From NCBI GenBank assembly GCA_002492295.1, contig DKYC01000074.1:589-19369 (forward strand): DNA of 18,781 bases, in the 5' to 3' direction. The notes below the pieces were generated by a model, which did not search any database, was not told where the DNA came from, and was given only the letters and a program-made list of their open reading frames with translations. Positions 7,642 through 15,725 of this stretch are shown one piece after another; the first letter of the stretch is position 1; each line of letters opens with the position of its first letter. This DNA comes from Lachnospiraceae bacterium UBA7110. Lineage in GTDB: Bacteria > Bacillota > Clostridia > Lachnospirales > Lachnospiraceae. Position numbers and translations under genes: made by a program.

Positions 7642-8688
7642 TTACATTTCTTTCATCTTCGGATCAAGTGCCTCACGCAGTCCGTCAGCCACAAGATTAA
7701 AGCTGAGCATTAAAAGCGCCATTACCACGATTGGAGGGATAATCTGATACGGGTGTGTCGTAAAACTGTTAAAACCCTCCGAAATCAGCGAACCTAACGA
7801 ACAACGCGGCACCGGAATTCCAAGTCCCACAAAACTTAAGAATGCTTCCGTAAAAATGGCAGTCGGAATGGAAAACATTACCTGTGTAATAATCGGTCCG
7901 ATAATATTTGGAAGTACTTCCTTAAAGATAATAAAGAAATTTCCTGCTCCCAAAGTCCTCGACGCAAGCACAAACTCCTGTTCCTTGAGTTTCAGCATCT
8001 CCGCTCTTGCAATACGGCTCATCCCCACCCATTCGGTGAGCATCAATGCAAAGATAATGGTCAGCATGCCGGGCTGCAATACCAGAAGAAGAAGGGTTAC
8101 GATGACAAGCCTTGGGATGCCGTTTGCAATCTCAAGAATCCTCTGCATAATCATATCGACCCTTCCGCCAAAATAACCGGAAATCAAACCATAGCTCATC
8201 CCGATTACCATATCAATAATGGCGGCGGCAATGGCAATAATCAGGGATACCCGCGCACCGGACCAGGTACGTGTCCATATGTCCCTGCCAAAATTGTCAC
8301 TTCCAAACCAATATTCAAGGTCTGTAAGCCCTTTTTCCGTATAGTAATTTATCTCTTTAGACCCCGTCGTGGTACGCATCGTCTCACTTCCGTCAAAAAT
8401 CCCGAATTTCTCCAAAGCAATAATACGGGGCGCAAAATTCTTTTGGCTAAGCTCCTGTCCCGAATACGTGTATTCATTCATTCCGGGACCAATGACCGCA
8501 AACACGGAAATCACCAAAATCAAAACCAATCCGATTACCGCACTGATTTTCCGGAAATACCGGATAAAGACGTCCTTCCAAAAGCTCTGCGCGGCATAGT
8601 TTTCATCAATCAAATCCGCCCCGGCATTATGTTTTAACTTAAAATCCGTCTCAACAGGTACATATGCTGCTGCATTTTCCATATTCAT
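7642..8688 (-). CDS. oppC: oligopeptide ABC transporter permease OppC
   Basis: Second membrane subunit of the importer, 348 residues. A long cytoplasmic N-terminus leads to helix 1 (about 48-67). An extracytoplasmic loop of about 75 residues follows, ending in FGSDNFGRD (128-136), a hallmark of the OppC/DppC family. Five more helices lie between about 146 and 335. The EAA loop that contacts the ATPases spans about 228-262 (ARAEMLKLKEQEFVLASRTL and onward). The stop of oppB and the start of oppC share one base (TGATG), so translation is coupled. GGAG in the oppB end is only four bases from the first ATG; the ATG two codons later has better spacing and is an equally good start. Confidence 0.95.
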   Translation of the reverse strand: MNMENAAAYVPVETDFKLKHNAGADLIDENYAAQSFWKDVFIRYFRKISAVIGLVLILVISVFAVIGPGMNEYTYSGQELSQKNFAPRIIALEKFGIFDGSETMRTTTGSKEINYYTEKGLTDLEYWFGSDNFGRDIWTRTWSGARVSLIIAIAAAIIDMVIGMSYGLISGYFGGRVDMIMQRILEIANGIPRLVIVTLLLLVLQPGMLTIIFALMLTEWVGMSRIARAEMLKLKEQEFVLASRTLGAGNFFIIFKEVLPNIIGPIITQVMFSIPTAIFTEAFLSFVGLGIPVPRCSLGSLISEGFNSFTTHPYQIIPPIVVMALLMLSFNLVADGLREALDPKMKEM

Positions 8689-9623
8689 CAGTCTCCTTTC
8701 TTCGCAAGTCTGATTCTCGGATCAATGATACCATAAAGAATATCAACCACAAGCATAATGCCGATATACATTGCCGAATAGATAAAACTGAGCGAAATGA
8801 CGACATTGTAGTCATTTGACTGGATTGCCGTCACAAGAAGGCTTCCGACACCCGGAATGGCAAAAATCTTTTCCACCACAAGAGAACCCGTCATCAAATC
8901 CACAATCAACGGCGCAAGCACCGTGATAATCGGAATGAGTGCATTTCTGAGTGCATGGCGGAAAATAAGTGCCGCTCCTGAAATACCCTTGCTCTCCGCA
9001 AGCAGCATATAATCGCTTCCAAGCACTTCCAACATCTCACTTCTCGTAAACCGCGCAATCGACGCCATTGTGAACATGGACAGCGAAATACTGGGTAAAA
9101 CGCTTGAACCTAAGACATCCTGTTGGGAAAAGAGCATCGGAAACCATCCCAGTTTGAATCCGAAATTATAGGAAAGCGCAAGTGCAAACACATAGGATGG
9201 CACTGACACGCCGATAACCGAGATAACCGTTGCAAGCGAATCCCAAATCGTATCATGTTTTAACGCGGCAATCAGTCCCAAAACCAATCCAACTACCGCG
9301 CCTAAACCTACCGCGCAGCCTCCAATACGGATTGAGATGGGAAGTCTTGTCTGAATCAGTTGTGAAATCGGTGTATTCTTTGAAATATTATAGCTGACGC
9401 CCAAATCCCCCTTCAACATGTTCCCCACATATTTAAAAAACTGTACGACGATTGGCTGGTCGAGTCCATATTTCGTATAAAGCGCTGCACGCTGATCTGC
9501 ATTCAGTTTTTCATCATTGAATGGCGAACCGGGCATAAGCTGCATTAAGATAAACAAAACCAGCAAAATCGCCAAAAGTGTAAAGAGGGAAGTTAAAATC
9601 CTTTTGCCTATGTATTTCTTCAC
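8688..9623 (-). CDS. oppB: oligopeptide ABC transporter permease OppB
   Basis: First membrane subunit of the importer, 311 residues, about six helices. The N-terminal helix (about 9-29) ends in LMPGSPF, typical of OppB/DppB, and is followed by the family pattern KYGLDQPIVVQFFKYVGNML. The EAA loop is near 195-235 (FTRSEMLEVLGSDYMLLAES). The start codon is GTG (9621-9623), supported by a perfect AAGGAGG at 9631-9637, seven bases upstream. It lies 114 bases after the oppA stop, across a hairpin that may lower its expression relative to oppA. Confidence 0.95.
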   Translation of the reverse strand: MKKYIGKRILTSLFTLLAILLVLFILMQLMPGSPFNDEKLNADQRAALYTKYGLDQPIVVQFFKYVGNMLKGDLGVSYNISKNTPISQLIQTRLPISIRIGGCAVGLGAVVGLVLGLIAALKHDTIWDSLATVISVIGVSVPSYVFALALSYNFGFKLGWFPMLFSQQDVLGSSVLPSISLSMFTMASIARFTRSEMLEVLGSDYMLLAESKGISGAALIFRHALRNALIPIITVLAPLIVDLMTGSLVVEKIFAIPGVGSLLVTAIQSNDYNVVISLSFIYSAMYIGIMLVVDILYGIIDPRIRLAKKGD

Positions 9624-9671
9624 AGATTTGCCTCCTTTTGCTTTTTTCCGATAAAGAATTAAAGTAATAAA

Positions 9672-9713
9672 GGCGGTAAAACCGCACTAAGTAAACCTAC
9701 CCCAGTGCGGTTT
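9672..9713 (-). promoter_or_regulatory. intercistronic hairpin between oppA and oppB, with an alternative fold
   Basis: AAACCGCACT (9679-9688) pairs with AGTGCGGTTT (9704-9713), a perfect 10-bp stem with a 15-base loop. GCGGT (9673-9677) can instead pair with ACCGC (9681-9685) across three bases, so the two folds exclude each other. In the transcript the tail after the second hairpin is T-rich (CTTTATTACTTT) but not a clean T run. This suggests partial termination or mRNA end protection, so that oppA is made in excess over the permeases, as is common in such operons. Confidence 0.65.
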
Positions 9714-9737
9714 CCACCCCGTTTTATAAAACTTTGA

Positions 9738-11480
9738 TTATTCAGATTTTACTGCATTCTTGTATACTCTGTTAAGAGCAACCGGATGGAATTCAACGCC
9801 TGTAACCTTTGAAGACATCATTTCTGCATTACACTGTGTATAGAGCGGGAAAATAACTGCCTCGTCCATCACAAGCTTCTCTGCATCATAAAGTCTTGCC
9901 CAGCGTCCCTCGGCATCCGTGCAAAGGTCACCTGTTGTACATTCATCGATGATTGCATCATACTCGGAATTGCTCCATAAACCGTAGTTGTTTGAGTTGT
10001 CCGTAATCCACATTCCAAGATAAGTCATCGGATCTGCATAATCGGGTCCCCAACGTGTTAAACCAAGCTCAAAGTTTCCGTTCTGAAGGTCTTCCACTCT
10101 CTGCTTCTTCGGCTCAACAACAAGATTTACCGTAAATCCGGGAAGGGTTGTCTCCCACTGCTCCTTCAATACCTGTGCAACCTTCTGCGGTGCGTCGTCG
10201 GCATCCACTACCATATCCAGCGTAATTTCGCTTACACCAAGCTCCTCAAGCCCCGCATTCCAGCACTCAAGTGCCTTGTCCGCATCATATGCACAGACAT
10301 CCGAATACTTTGTCTGATCTGCAGAGAAGTCGGAACCGTCAGGACCTGCTGCAAATTCCATCGGAACTGCCGTATAAGTAGGAGCGGAACCGTCCTTTAA
10401 TACGTCCGTCGTGATTGCCTCACGGTTGATTGCGTGTGTGAGCGCAAGACGGATATTCAGGTTTGCAAGCTCCTCCACCGCATCAATGTTCGGTGTCACA
10501 TACCATAAGTATCCTGCACCGATTGCCATAAACTCCGGATCGTCCTTTACCTGGTCAACCTGCTCGCCGTTTACAAGCGTTGTATCAAGCGCGCCTGTCT
10601 GATAACTCATCAGCGCCTGCTGTGAATCCTGAATGACCTGATAATTTAATCCCGGAAGCTGTATCCGGTCCGCATCATAATAATCATTATTCTTCGTTAA
10701 GTGAAACGCCGTTGCAGCGGGCTCATAAGAGTCCATCACAAAAGCACCGTTTGATAAAACAGTCTCGGGACTTGTCGCATAAGTATCCCCGCAGGAATTA
10801 AAGAACTCCTCGTTGACCGGATAATAGGTCGGGAAATACATTAAGGATAAGAAATAGCTTACCGGTACGTTTAACTCTACCTGAAGAGTCTTGTCGTCAA
10901 CTGCCGTTACGCCAAGCTCGCTCTTGTCAGCCTCGCCTGCAATAATCTCCGCGGCATTCTTAATCTGTCCGATATCGCTGAGCATGTATGCATACTCTGA
11001 CGCCACAGCCGGATCAACTGCCCTCTGCCATGCAAATACGAAATCCGCAGCCGTTACGGGTGTGCCGTTGCTCCAGTTTGCATCCTCGCGGATGTGGAAA
11101 GTGTATGTAAGACCGTCATCCGAAAGATCATAACTCTCTGCAAGCGCGTTTACTGCCTGTCCGTCTGCATCCATCTGCATCAGACCGTCCGTAAAGTTTG
11201 CAATAACCTCAAATGATGTACCGTCTGTTGCCTGCTGCGGGTCAAGTGACTCTACAGGTGTCTCAAGCATAACATTTAAATCCGATGTACCTGCTGTTGC
11301 TGTTTCCGCAGGAGCTGCCGTGCCACTGTTATCCGCCGGTGCTGCCTGCGTGCCTGCATTGTTCTCTGCCGGTGTGCCTGCAGCCGGTGCCGAAGTGTCA
11401 GCATTGCCACCGCAGCCGACCAAACCAACCGTAAGGGTTGCAGCCATTGCGATAGCCAAAAAAGCTTTTGCCTTTTTCAT
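9738..11480 (-). CDS. oppA: oligopeptide-binding lipoprotein OppA
   Basis: Extracellular peptide receptor of the importer, SBP family 5, 580 residues from the ATG at 11480. MKKAKAF begins a lipoprotein signal; the lipobox is LVGC with lipidated Cys23. An Ala/Thr/Pro/Gly-rich linker (about 24-66) tethers the binding domain to the membrane. Family features include VESLDPQQATD (77-87) and WSNGTPVTAADFVFAWQR (136-153). AAGGAGG at 11489-11495, eight bases upstream, fixes this start. The frame stays open for 16 more codons to an ATG at 11528 that has its own AAAGGAG, but that site is inside a hairpin and would put a long extra segment before the signal peptide. Transcription probably starts near 11550 from a TTGACT-17-TAGCCT promoter. 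Confidence 0.95.
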   Translation of the reverse strand: MKKAKAFLAIAMAATLTVGLVGCGGNADTSAPAAGTPAENNAGTQAAPADNSGTAAPAETATAGTSDLNVMLETPVESLDPQQATDGTSFEVIANFTDGLMQMDADGQAVNALAESYDLSDDGLTYTFHIREDANWSNGTPVTAADFVFAWQRAVDPAVASEYAYMLSDIGQIKNAAEIIAGEADKSELGVTAVDDKTLQVELNVPVSYFLSLMYFPTYYPVNEEFFNSCGDTYATSPETVLSNGAFVMDSYEPAATAFHLTKNNDYYDADRIQLPGLNYQVIQDSQQALMSYQTGALDTTLVNGEQVDQVKDDPEFMAIGAGYLWYVTPNIDAVEELANLNIRLALTHAINREAITTDVLKDGSAPTYTAVPMEFAAGPDGSDFSADQTKYSDVCAYDADKALECWNAGLEELGVSEITLDMVVDADDAPQKVAQVLKEQWETTLPGFTVNLVVEPKKQRVEDLQNGNFELGLTRWGPDYADPMTYLGMWITDNSNNYGLWSNSEYDAIIDECTTGDLCTDAEGRWARLYDAEKLVMDEAVIFPLYTQCNAEMMSSKVTGVEFHPVALNRVYKNAVKSE

Positions 11481-11488
11481 AATAAATT

Positions 11489-11495
11489 CCTCCTT
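11489..11495 (-). promoter_or_regulatory. ribosome binding site of oppA
   Basis: AAGGAGG on the - strand, eight bases from the ATG at 11480. It lies outside the upstream hairpin, so it should be free. It decides between this start and the in-frame ATG 48 bases upstream. Confidence 0.85.
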
Positions 11496-11505
11496 AAACA
11501 ATTTG

Positions 11506-11550
11506 GACGTAAAAGAGCGCGTGCTCATATGAATGGCGCTCCTTTACGTC
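11506..11550 (-). promoter_or_regulatory. 15-bp hairpin at the predicted 5' end of the opp mRNA
   Basis: The arms GACGTAAAAGAGCGC (11506-11520) and GCGCTCCTTTACGTC (11536-11550) pair over 15 positions with a single G-U wobble in the - strand RNA, around a 15-base loop. The right arm begins about seven bases after the -10 box, where transcription should start. It contains an AAAGGAG, and the loop holds an in-frame ATG (11526-11528). It may stabilise the mRNA, hide an upstream start, or act as an operator palindrome. On the + strand six T follow it (11551-11556), so it also resembles an intrinsic terminator for antisense transcripts. Confidence 0.75.
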
Positions 11551-11556
11551 TTTTTT

Positions 11557-11585
11557 AGGCTATCACATTAATGCGGTAAAGTCAA
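11557..11585 (-). promoter_or_regulatory. promoter of the opp operon
   Basis: On the - strand TTGACT (11580-11585) is followed after 17 bases by TAGCCT (11557-11562), preceded by TG and one base as in an extended -10. The -35 box is close to consensus; the -10 box matches at three positions, helped by the TG. It lies about 40 bases after the MATE gene stop, so opp is probably a separate transcription unit, although no terminator is visible after the MATE gene. Confidence 0.65.
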
Positions 11586-11623
11586 GAAATATTTTTTACC
11601 AAATAGCATTTTGGGCAAAAAAA

Positions 11624-13051
11624 TTATTTTTCACGGGATATCCGTTGCTGCCATTTCGTCCCCCGCAGACGCATCAGAAAAAGCACGCCCCTGACGCAAA
11701 GCTCAACGCACATCGCAATCCACACACCCTGCAGTCCATACGAAACGGCTAAAGCCGCCGCGAGCGGTATACGCACTGCCCACATGCAAAAAAGGCTCAT
11801 AAAACTTGGGACAAGCGTATCGCCGGCTCCCCGAAATACACCCGACGCCACAATGGACGCAGCATACATCGGCTCCGCAAACGCCTCAATGCGAAGAATT
11901 TGCGTGCCCAGCGCACGGATTGCCGCATCCGGTGTCAAAAGCCCTATCATAAACGGCGCGCCAAAAAACAGCAAAAAACCGCTGCCTGTCATTACAAGCA
12001 TCCCAAGCCCCGTCGTAAGCCATCCAAGCCGCCTAGTCAAATCCCGTCTTCCGGCTCCGATGCTTTGCCCAATCAGCGTTGTCGCTGCAGTTCCGATACC
12101 ATAGCCCGGCATATAGCAGAGGCTTTCCGCCGTAACGGAAAGCGAATTTGCCGCAATCGCGACCGTTCCAAGCGGTGCAACAATTCGGGTCGACATAATT
12201 TGGGCGCCGCACATCACGACCTGCTCAAATCCGACAGGAAGTGCAATCCTGACTGCCGCCTTTATATCGTCCGCCCTGAACTTCAGGCGCTCTTTTTTCC
12301 GAAGATGCAGCATCGGCGAACGCACAAGCAGAAAATAAAGCATCAGACAGGCTGCCACAAGCTCCGCAAGTGCCGTTCCAAGCGCTGCGCCCATAACGCC
12401 AAGTCCTGCTCCGTATATCCGCAGCGTGGCATCCGTCCCGCCGATGGCAAGCTCCCTTGTCGGAAAAATCAAAATGGCATTAAATACCACATCCAAAAAA
12501 CACATCATGATATGAAGCATGCTCGGAAGACGCATATTCCCGCTGCATTGCAACATCCCGCCCGCAGCGCTGTTTAACTGCAGTACCGGAAGGAAACAGG
12601 CGTATACCAAAAAATAGCCTGAAGCATTTCCGCAAATCGAAGCATCCGCACCAAGCCACACCGGAAGCCCACCGCTCACAAAAATCCCGCACAGCATCAG
12701 AGCACTGCTGAATATCAGCACCGTCATAAGCCCCTGGCGCACTATGCTGCGCGCCCCCTTTTCGTCGCGCGCCCCAATCCGCTGTGCCACCTGAACCGTA
12801 AATCCCGTGGAAGCCGCCGAACACAATCCGCCCATAAGCCACGTGCTTGATGCCACAACGCCGATTGCCGCCGAACCGTCCGCCCCCAAATGTCCCACCA
12901 TCGATGCGTCGATATACTGCATTACAATCGATGAAATCTGCGCAAAAATCGCGGGAATGCTAAGCTGTATTGTCAAAAGCGCCTGTTCATGGAGCGTAAG
13001 TTTTTCCCCGAAGCGCAGTTTTTCAAGCAGTTTTGTCGTCCCCATTCTCAT
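11624..13051 (-). CDS. MATE family multidrug/metabolite exporter
   Basis: A 475-residue integral membrane protein with about 12 helices in two homologous halves, the size and pattern of MATE (NorM/DinF-like) cation-coupled antiporters. Recognisable parts are QLSIPAIFAQISSIVMQYIDASMVGHLG (helix 1-2, here about residues 29-56) and, in the second half, ALPVGFEQVVMCGAQIMSTRIV and GVFRGAGDTLVPSF. It should export an organic cation, drug or metabolite; the substrate cannot be read. The start is uncertain by two codons: GGGAG suits the ATG at 13051 and GAGG suits the one at 13045. It begins 28 bases after the DUF1624 gene, probably as the last gene of that operon. Confidence 0.93.
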   Translation of the reverse strand: MRMGTTKLLEKLRFGEKLTLHEQALLTIQLSIPAIFAQISSIVMQYIDASMVGHLGADGSAAIGVVASSTWLMGGLCSAASTGFTVQVAQRIGARDEKGARSIVRQGLMTVLIFSSALMLCGIFVSGGLPVWLGADASICGNASGYFLVYACFLPVLQLNSAAGGMLQCSGNMRLPSMLHIMMCFLDVVFNAILIFPTRELAIGGTDATLRIYGAGLGVMGAALGTALAELVAACLMLYFLLVRSPMLHLRKKERLKFRADDIKAAVRIALPVGFEQVVMCGAQIMSTRIVAPLGTVAIAANSLSVTAESLCYMPGYGIGTAATTLIGQSIGAGRRDLTRRLGWLTTGLGMLVMTGSGFLLFFGAPFMIGLLTPDAAIRALGTQILRIEAFAEPMYAASIVASGVFRGAGDTLVPSFMSLFCMWAVRIPLAAALAVSYGLQGVWIAMCVELCVRGVLFLMRLRGTKWQQRISREK

Positions 13052-13079
13052 TCCTCACTCCCAAAATCCCTGTTTCCGT

Positions 13080-13832
13080 TCAAAATACCAGCTCTAAGAC
13101 CAAATAGATAACCGGCTGATGAAGCATATAAATAACAAACGAATGTTTTCCAATCCACTCAATAGGCCAAAAGACCCCTCTTTCCAAAATGCCAGGCAGT
13201 CCCTTCTTATCCAAAAGCCGAAACAAAAAATACCCTGACAGAAAAAGAAACAGCCACGGAATTATCGAAAAATAATCCGTGGAATAAAATTCCCTATCAG
13301 GAAACCCAAGGTATGTTGCTATGAACTTTGCAAAGGAATGCCTGCATGCGTAAAATGAAGCCGGCACTTTAACAAGCTGCAGCGCCTCAAAGCCAAGCCA
13401 TCCCCCATTCACGTTCCGTGTCACGCCAAAAAGCAGAATGCTGACTGCCAATCCGAATACGGGCGTCACCTTTTTCAGCCATTTATCAGACACGCCCACA
13501 ATAACCATACAGGATCCGATCAGCGTAAGGACGCCAAAAACAACCCGGTTTTGCGGCATCAGCACAAGCGTCACGACTGTAATAACCGCCCCTCCCAAAG
13601 ATACGGTAACTCCCCGTTTAACCGGATGTCTTCCAAGGGGCAGGCAAAAGCCGGAGAGAAAAATAAATGTCCAGCATATCCCCTGCTGCCAAAGATATCC
13701 TTTCACCGACTGATACCAGTCCCAGCGCACCCCGTACAGATAAACCAAATCCCACGCCGTATGGAATGCAATCATATTCAGGAAGGCAATTCCTCTAATA
13801 CCATCCAGCATTCGGTACCGGGCTGTTTTCAT
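13080..13832 (-). CDS. DUF1624 / heparan-alpha-glucosaminide N-acetyltransferase-like membrane protein
   Basis: A 250-residue multi-spanning protein resembling the bacterial DUF1624 relatives of lysosomal HGSNAT, thought to transfer acyl groups across the membrane. Features of the family are the opening RYRMLDGIRGIAFLNMI, a His and Asp in the first helix (AFHTAWDL, His24 and Asp28), WTFIFLSGFCLPLG (54-67), and a C-terminal KHSFVIYMLHQPVIYL with His230 and His238. About seven helices fit. The acceptor is unknown; a surface glycan is a fair guess. Its ATG overlaps the stop of the Na/Pi gene (ATGA), with AAAGGG six bases upstream, so the two are translated together. Confidence 0.82.
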   Translation of the reverse strand: MKTARYRMLDGIRGIAFLNMIAFHTAWDLVYLYGVRWDWYQSVKGYLWQQGICWTFIFLSGFCLPLGRHPVKRGVTVSLGGAVITVVTLVLMPQNRVVFGVLTLIGSCMVIVGVSDKWLKKVTPVFGLAVSILLFGVTRNVNGGWLGFEALQLVKVPASFYACRHSFAKFIATYLGFPDREFYSTDYFSIIPWLFLFLSGYFLFRLLDKKGLPGILERGVFWPIEWIGKHSFVIYMLHQPVIYLVLELVF

Positions 13833-15619
13833 TGCTTACCCTTTCTCCATTTTTTATATTTATTAATATTGAACCGCTCCTCATAATCCTCATAGAATGA
13901 GATATAAAGCTCATTATTCGTCTCGCGGATACTTTTCTGGTACTCATGGGTATCAAAATCCTCCGCCTCCACCTCAAGAAGCGCTAAAGCCACATTGGAG
14001 CAATGTGCGCCAATCCGTTCAAAATCCGTCAGGATATTGTTGAACGCAAACCCCTGCTTCATCTCACACTTCCCATTCTTCAACCGTGTGATATGCCTTG
14101 ATTTCAGTTCATTACAGAGAACATTAATCAATTCCCGAAGCGGCTCCACCCGAAGCGCCGTGTAAATATCATCATCACTAAACGATTTCACCGTCAAATC
14201 AAGGATTTCCTTTACTGCACCGCTAAGCACACCCAGCTCGTAAACCGCCTCGTCCGAAAAGTTAATCTTTTTCTCATGCAGCTCGTTTGCCGACTTGGAT
14301 AAATTGACCGCATGATCCCCCAAACGCTCAAAATCGCTGATTGTATGTAGCAGAATGGACACCTGTTTTGACTGGCTCTCTGTCATATCGCGTCCCGTAA
14401 GCTGCATCAGATAGGTACCAAGCTTATCCTCATACTTGTCAATCAGATTTTCCTTCTCCTGAATCTTATTGTAGCGTTCGTCCGCGTAATCCTCAAACAG
14501 TCCCATCGCACGCTGGATATTTTTGCGCGCCTTCTTTACCATGCCGCTTGCCGCCGTATGACTCTGCCCAATCGCAAGCGCCGGATAATTTAAAAACCGT
14601 TCCTCAAGCAAATCGAAATCCTCCTGGTCCTCCCTGTCCTCGGCGCTGTCCTTCACAAGCTTAAATACAAGCCGCTCAATCCACTTGATAAACGGAAACA
14701 GAATAACCACAGTTGCCAAACGGAATATTGTATTGAGCATCGCGATTGTGATTGGTGTCATTGTCATTTCCAAAAAATCAAAATGAACGATTGCATGGGC
14801 CAGATAAAACGTTATCGACCAAAACAGCATACCAAACAGGTCATTCATCAGATAAATCAGCGCTGTTCTCTTACCGTTCTTATTTGTTCCGATGGAGGAC
14901 AAAAGCACCGGGCAGGCCGCACCGACGCCAATACCCATCGTAATCGGGAACGCCGACGCAAAGCTGATTGCCCCCGTCACGGAAAGCGCCTGTAAAATAC
15001 CGATGGAAGCCGACGCACTCTGCAAGACCGCCGTAAACAGAATACCGACAAGAATACCCATAACCGGATTAGAGAACATCGTGAGCATATTAACAAAGTG
15101 CTCATTTTCCTTTAAGGGTGAAACCGCGCCGCTCATACTCTGCATGCCCACCATCAGAATGGAAAATCCAAGCATGATATCGCCCACATTTTTATAGGTG
15201 GACTTTTTGGATACCGTCTTAAACAGAATACCGATAATCGAGACAACTGCAGAAATTGTCGCCGTTGACAAAAGCTGCGCGATACCGTTCGAGCCTTCAA
15301 TGTAAGATAAACACAGAATCCAGCCCGTGATACTCGTACCGATATTGGCACCCATGATGATACCAATCGCCTGCGCAACCTTCATCATGCCGGCGTTTAC
15401 AAAACCCACCACCATAACCGTCGTAGCGGACGAAGACTGAATGACCGCCGTTACTGCCGCACCTAACAGCACGCCCTTAATCGGCGTGCTCGTCAGCTTA
15501 TACAAAATCAGTTCCAGCTTCTCTCCTGCCGCCTTTTTCAATCCGTCGCCCATAAGCGACATACCAAACAGAAACAACGCCACCCCGCTCAGCAGCGCTA
15601 AAATCGATGTAATGCCCAT
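13829..15619 (-). CDS. Na+/phosphate cotransporter family protein with C-terminal PhoU domain
   Basis: A 596-residue protein from the ATG at 15619. The membrane half (about 1-315) has the two inverted repeats of the Na/Pi type II family, marked by QSSSATT (61-67) and QSASAS (200-205), plus MGANIGTS (89-96). The C-terminal part (about 345-580) is a PhoU-like helical bundle with DFERLGDHAVN (429-439) and a second copy DFERIGAHCSN (532-542), in which the Asp after Gly is replaced. It likely moves phosphate with sodium, or another anion; some relatives affect cyclic dinucleotide or phosphate signalling. The frame opens back to a TTG at 15670 with no ribosome binding site, whereas GAGGAA precedes the chosen ATG. 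It has its own promoter and leads the operon with the DUF1624 and MATE genes. Confidence 0.92.
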   Translation of the reverse strand: MGITSILALLSGVALFLFGMSLMGDGLKKAAGEKLELILYKLTSTPIKGVLLGAAVTAVIQSSSATTVMVVGFVNAGMMKVAQAIGIIMGANIGTSITGWILCLSYIEGSNGIAQLLSTATISAVVSIIGILFKTVSKKSTYKNVGDIMLGFSILMVGMQSMSGAVSPLKENEHFVNMLTMFSNPVMGILVGILFTAVLQSASASIGILQALSVTGAISFASAFPITMGIGVGAACPVLLSSIGTNKNGKRTALIYLMNDLFGMLFWSITFYLAHAIVHFDFLEMTMTPITIAMLNTIFRLATVVILFPFIKWIERLVFKLVKDSAEDREDQEDFDLLEERFLNYPALAIGQSHTAASGMVKKARKNIQRAMGLFEDYADERYNKIQEKENLIDKYEDKLGTYLMQLTGRDMTESQSKQVSILLHTISDFERLGDHAVNLSKSANELHEKKINFSDEAVYELGVLSGAVKEILDLTVKSFSDDDIYTALRVEPLRELINVLCNELKSRHITRLKNGKCEMKQGFAFNNILTDFERIGAHCSNVALALLEVEAEDFDTHEYQKSIRETNNELYISFYEDYEERFNINKYKKWRKGKQ

Positions 15620-15686
15620 TTTTTCATTTTCCTCTTCCTTTGTAGCAAGGCTGTCGAAAGCCTTTTTCAATAAACTACCAAGTTAC

Positions 15687-15716
15687 ATTATAAACTATCC
15701 TTTGGGCATTTTACAA
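15687..15716 (-). promoter_or_regulatory. promoter of the Na/Pi-DUF1624-MATE operon
   Basis: On the - strand TTGTAA (15711-15716) and a perfect TATAAT (15687-15692) are 18 bases apart. Transcription would begin near 15680, giving a leader of about 60 bases. No terminator is visible between the upstream permease gene (stop 15726-15728) and this promoter. Confidence 0.72.
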
Positions 15717-15725
15717 TCCTATTTT

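Noticed and set aside
11593..11619. AT-rich hairpin after the MATE gene (CCAAA/TTTGG with T and A tracts)
   Set aside because: In the - strand direction the T tract is before the stem and the A tract after it, the reverse of an intrinsic terminator, and the GC part is short.
11900..12577. Long open frame on the + strand opposite the MATE gene
   Set aside because: It is rich in Arg, Lys, His and Cys, has no recognisable domain and mirrors the codon pattern of the MATE gene on the other strand.
15620..15670. 17-residue extension of the Na/Pi protein from a TTG
   Set aside because: No ribosome binding site precedes the TTG, which also lies close to the predicted transcription start; the ATG at 15619 begins the typical family N-terminus.
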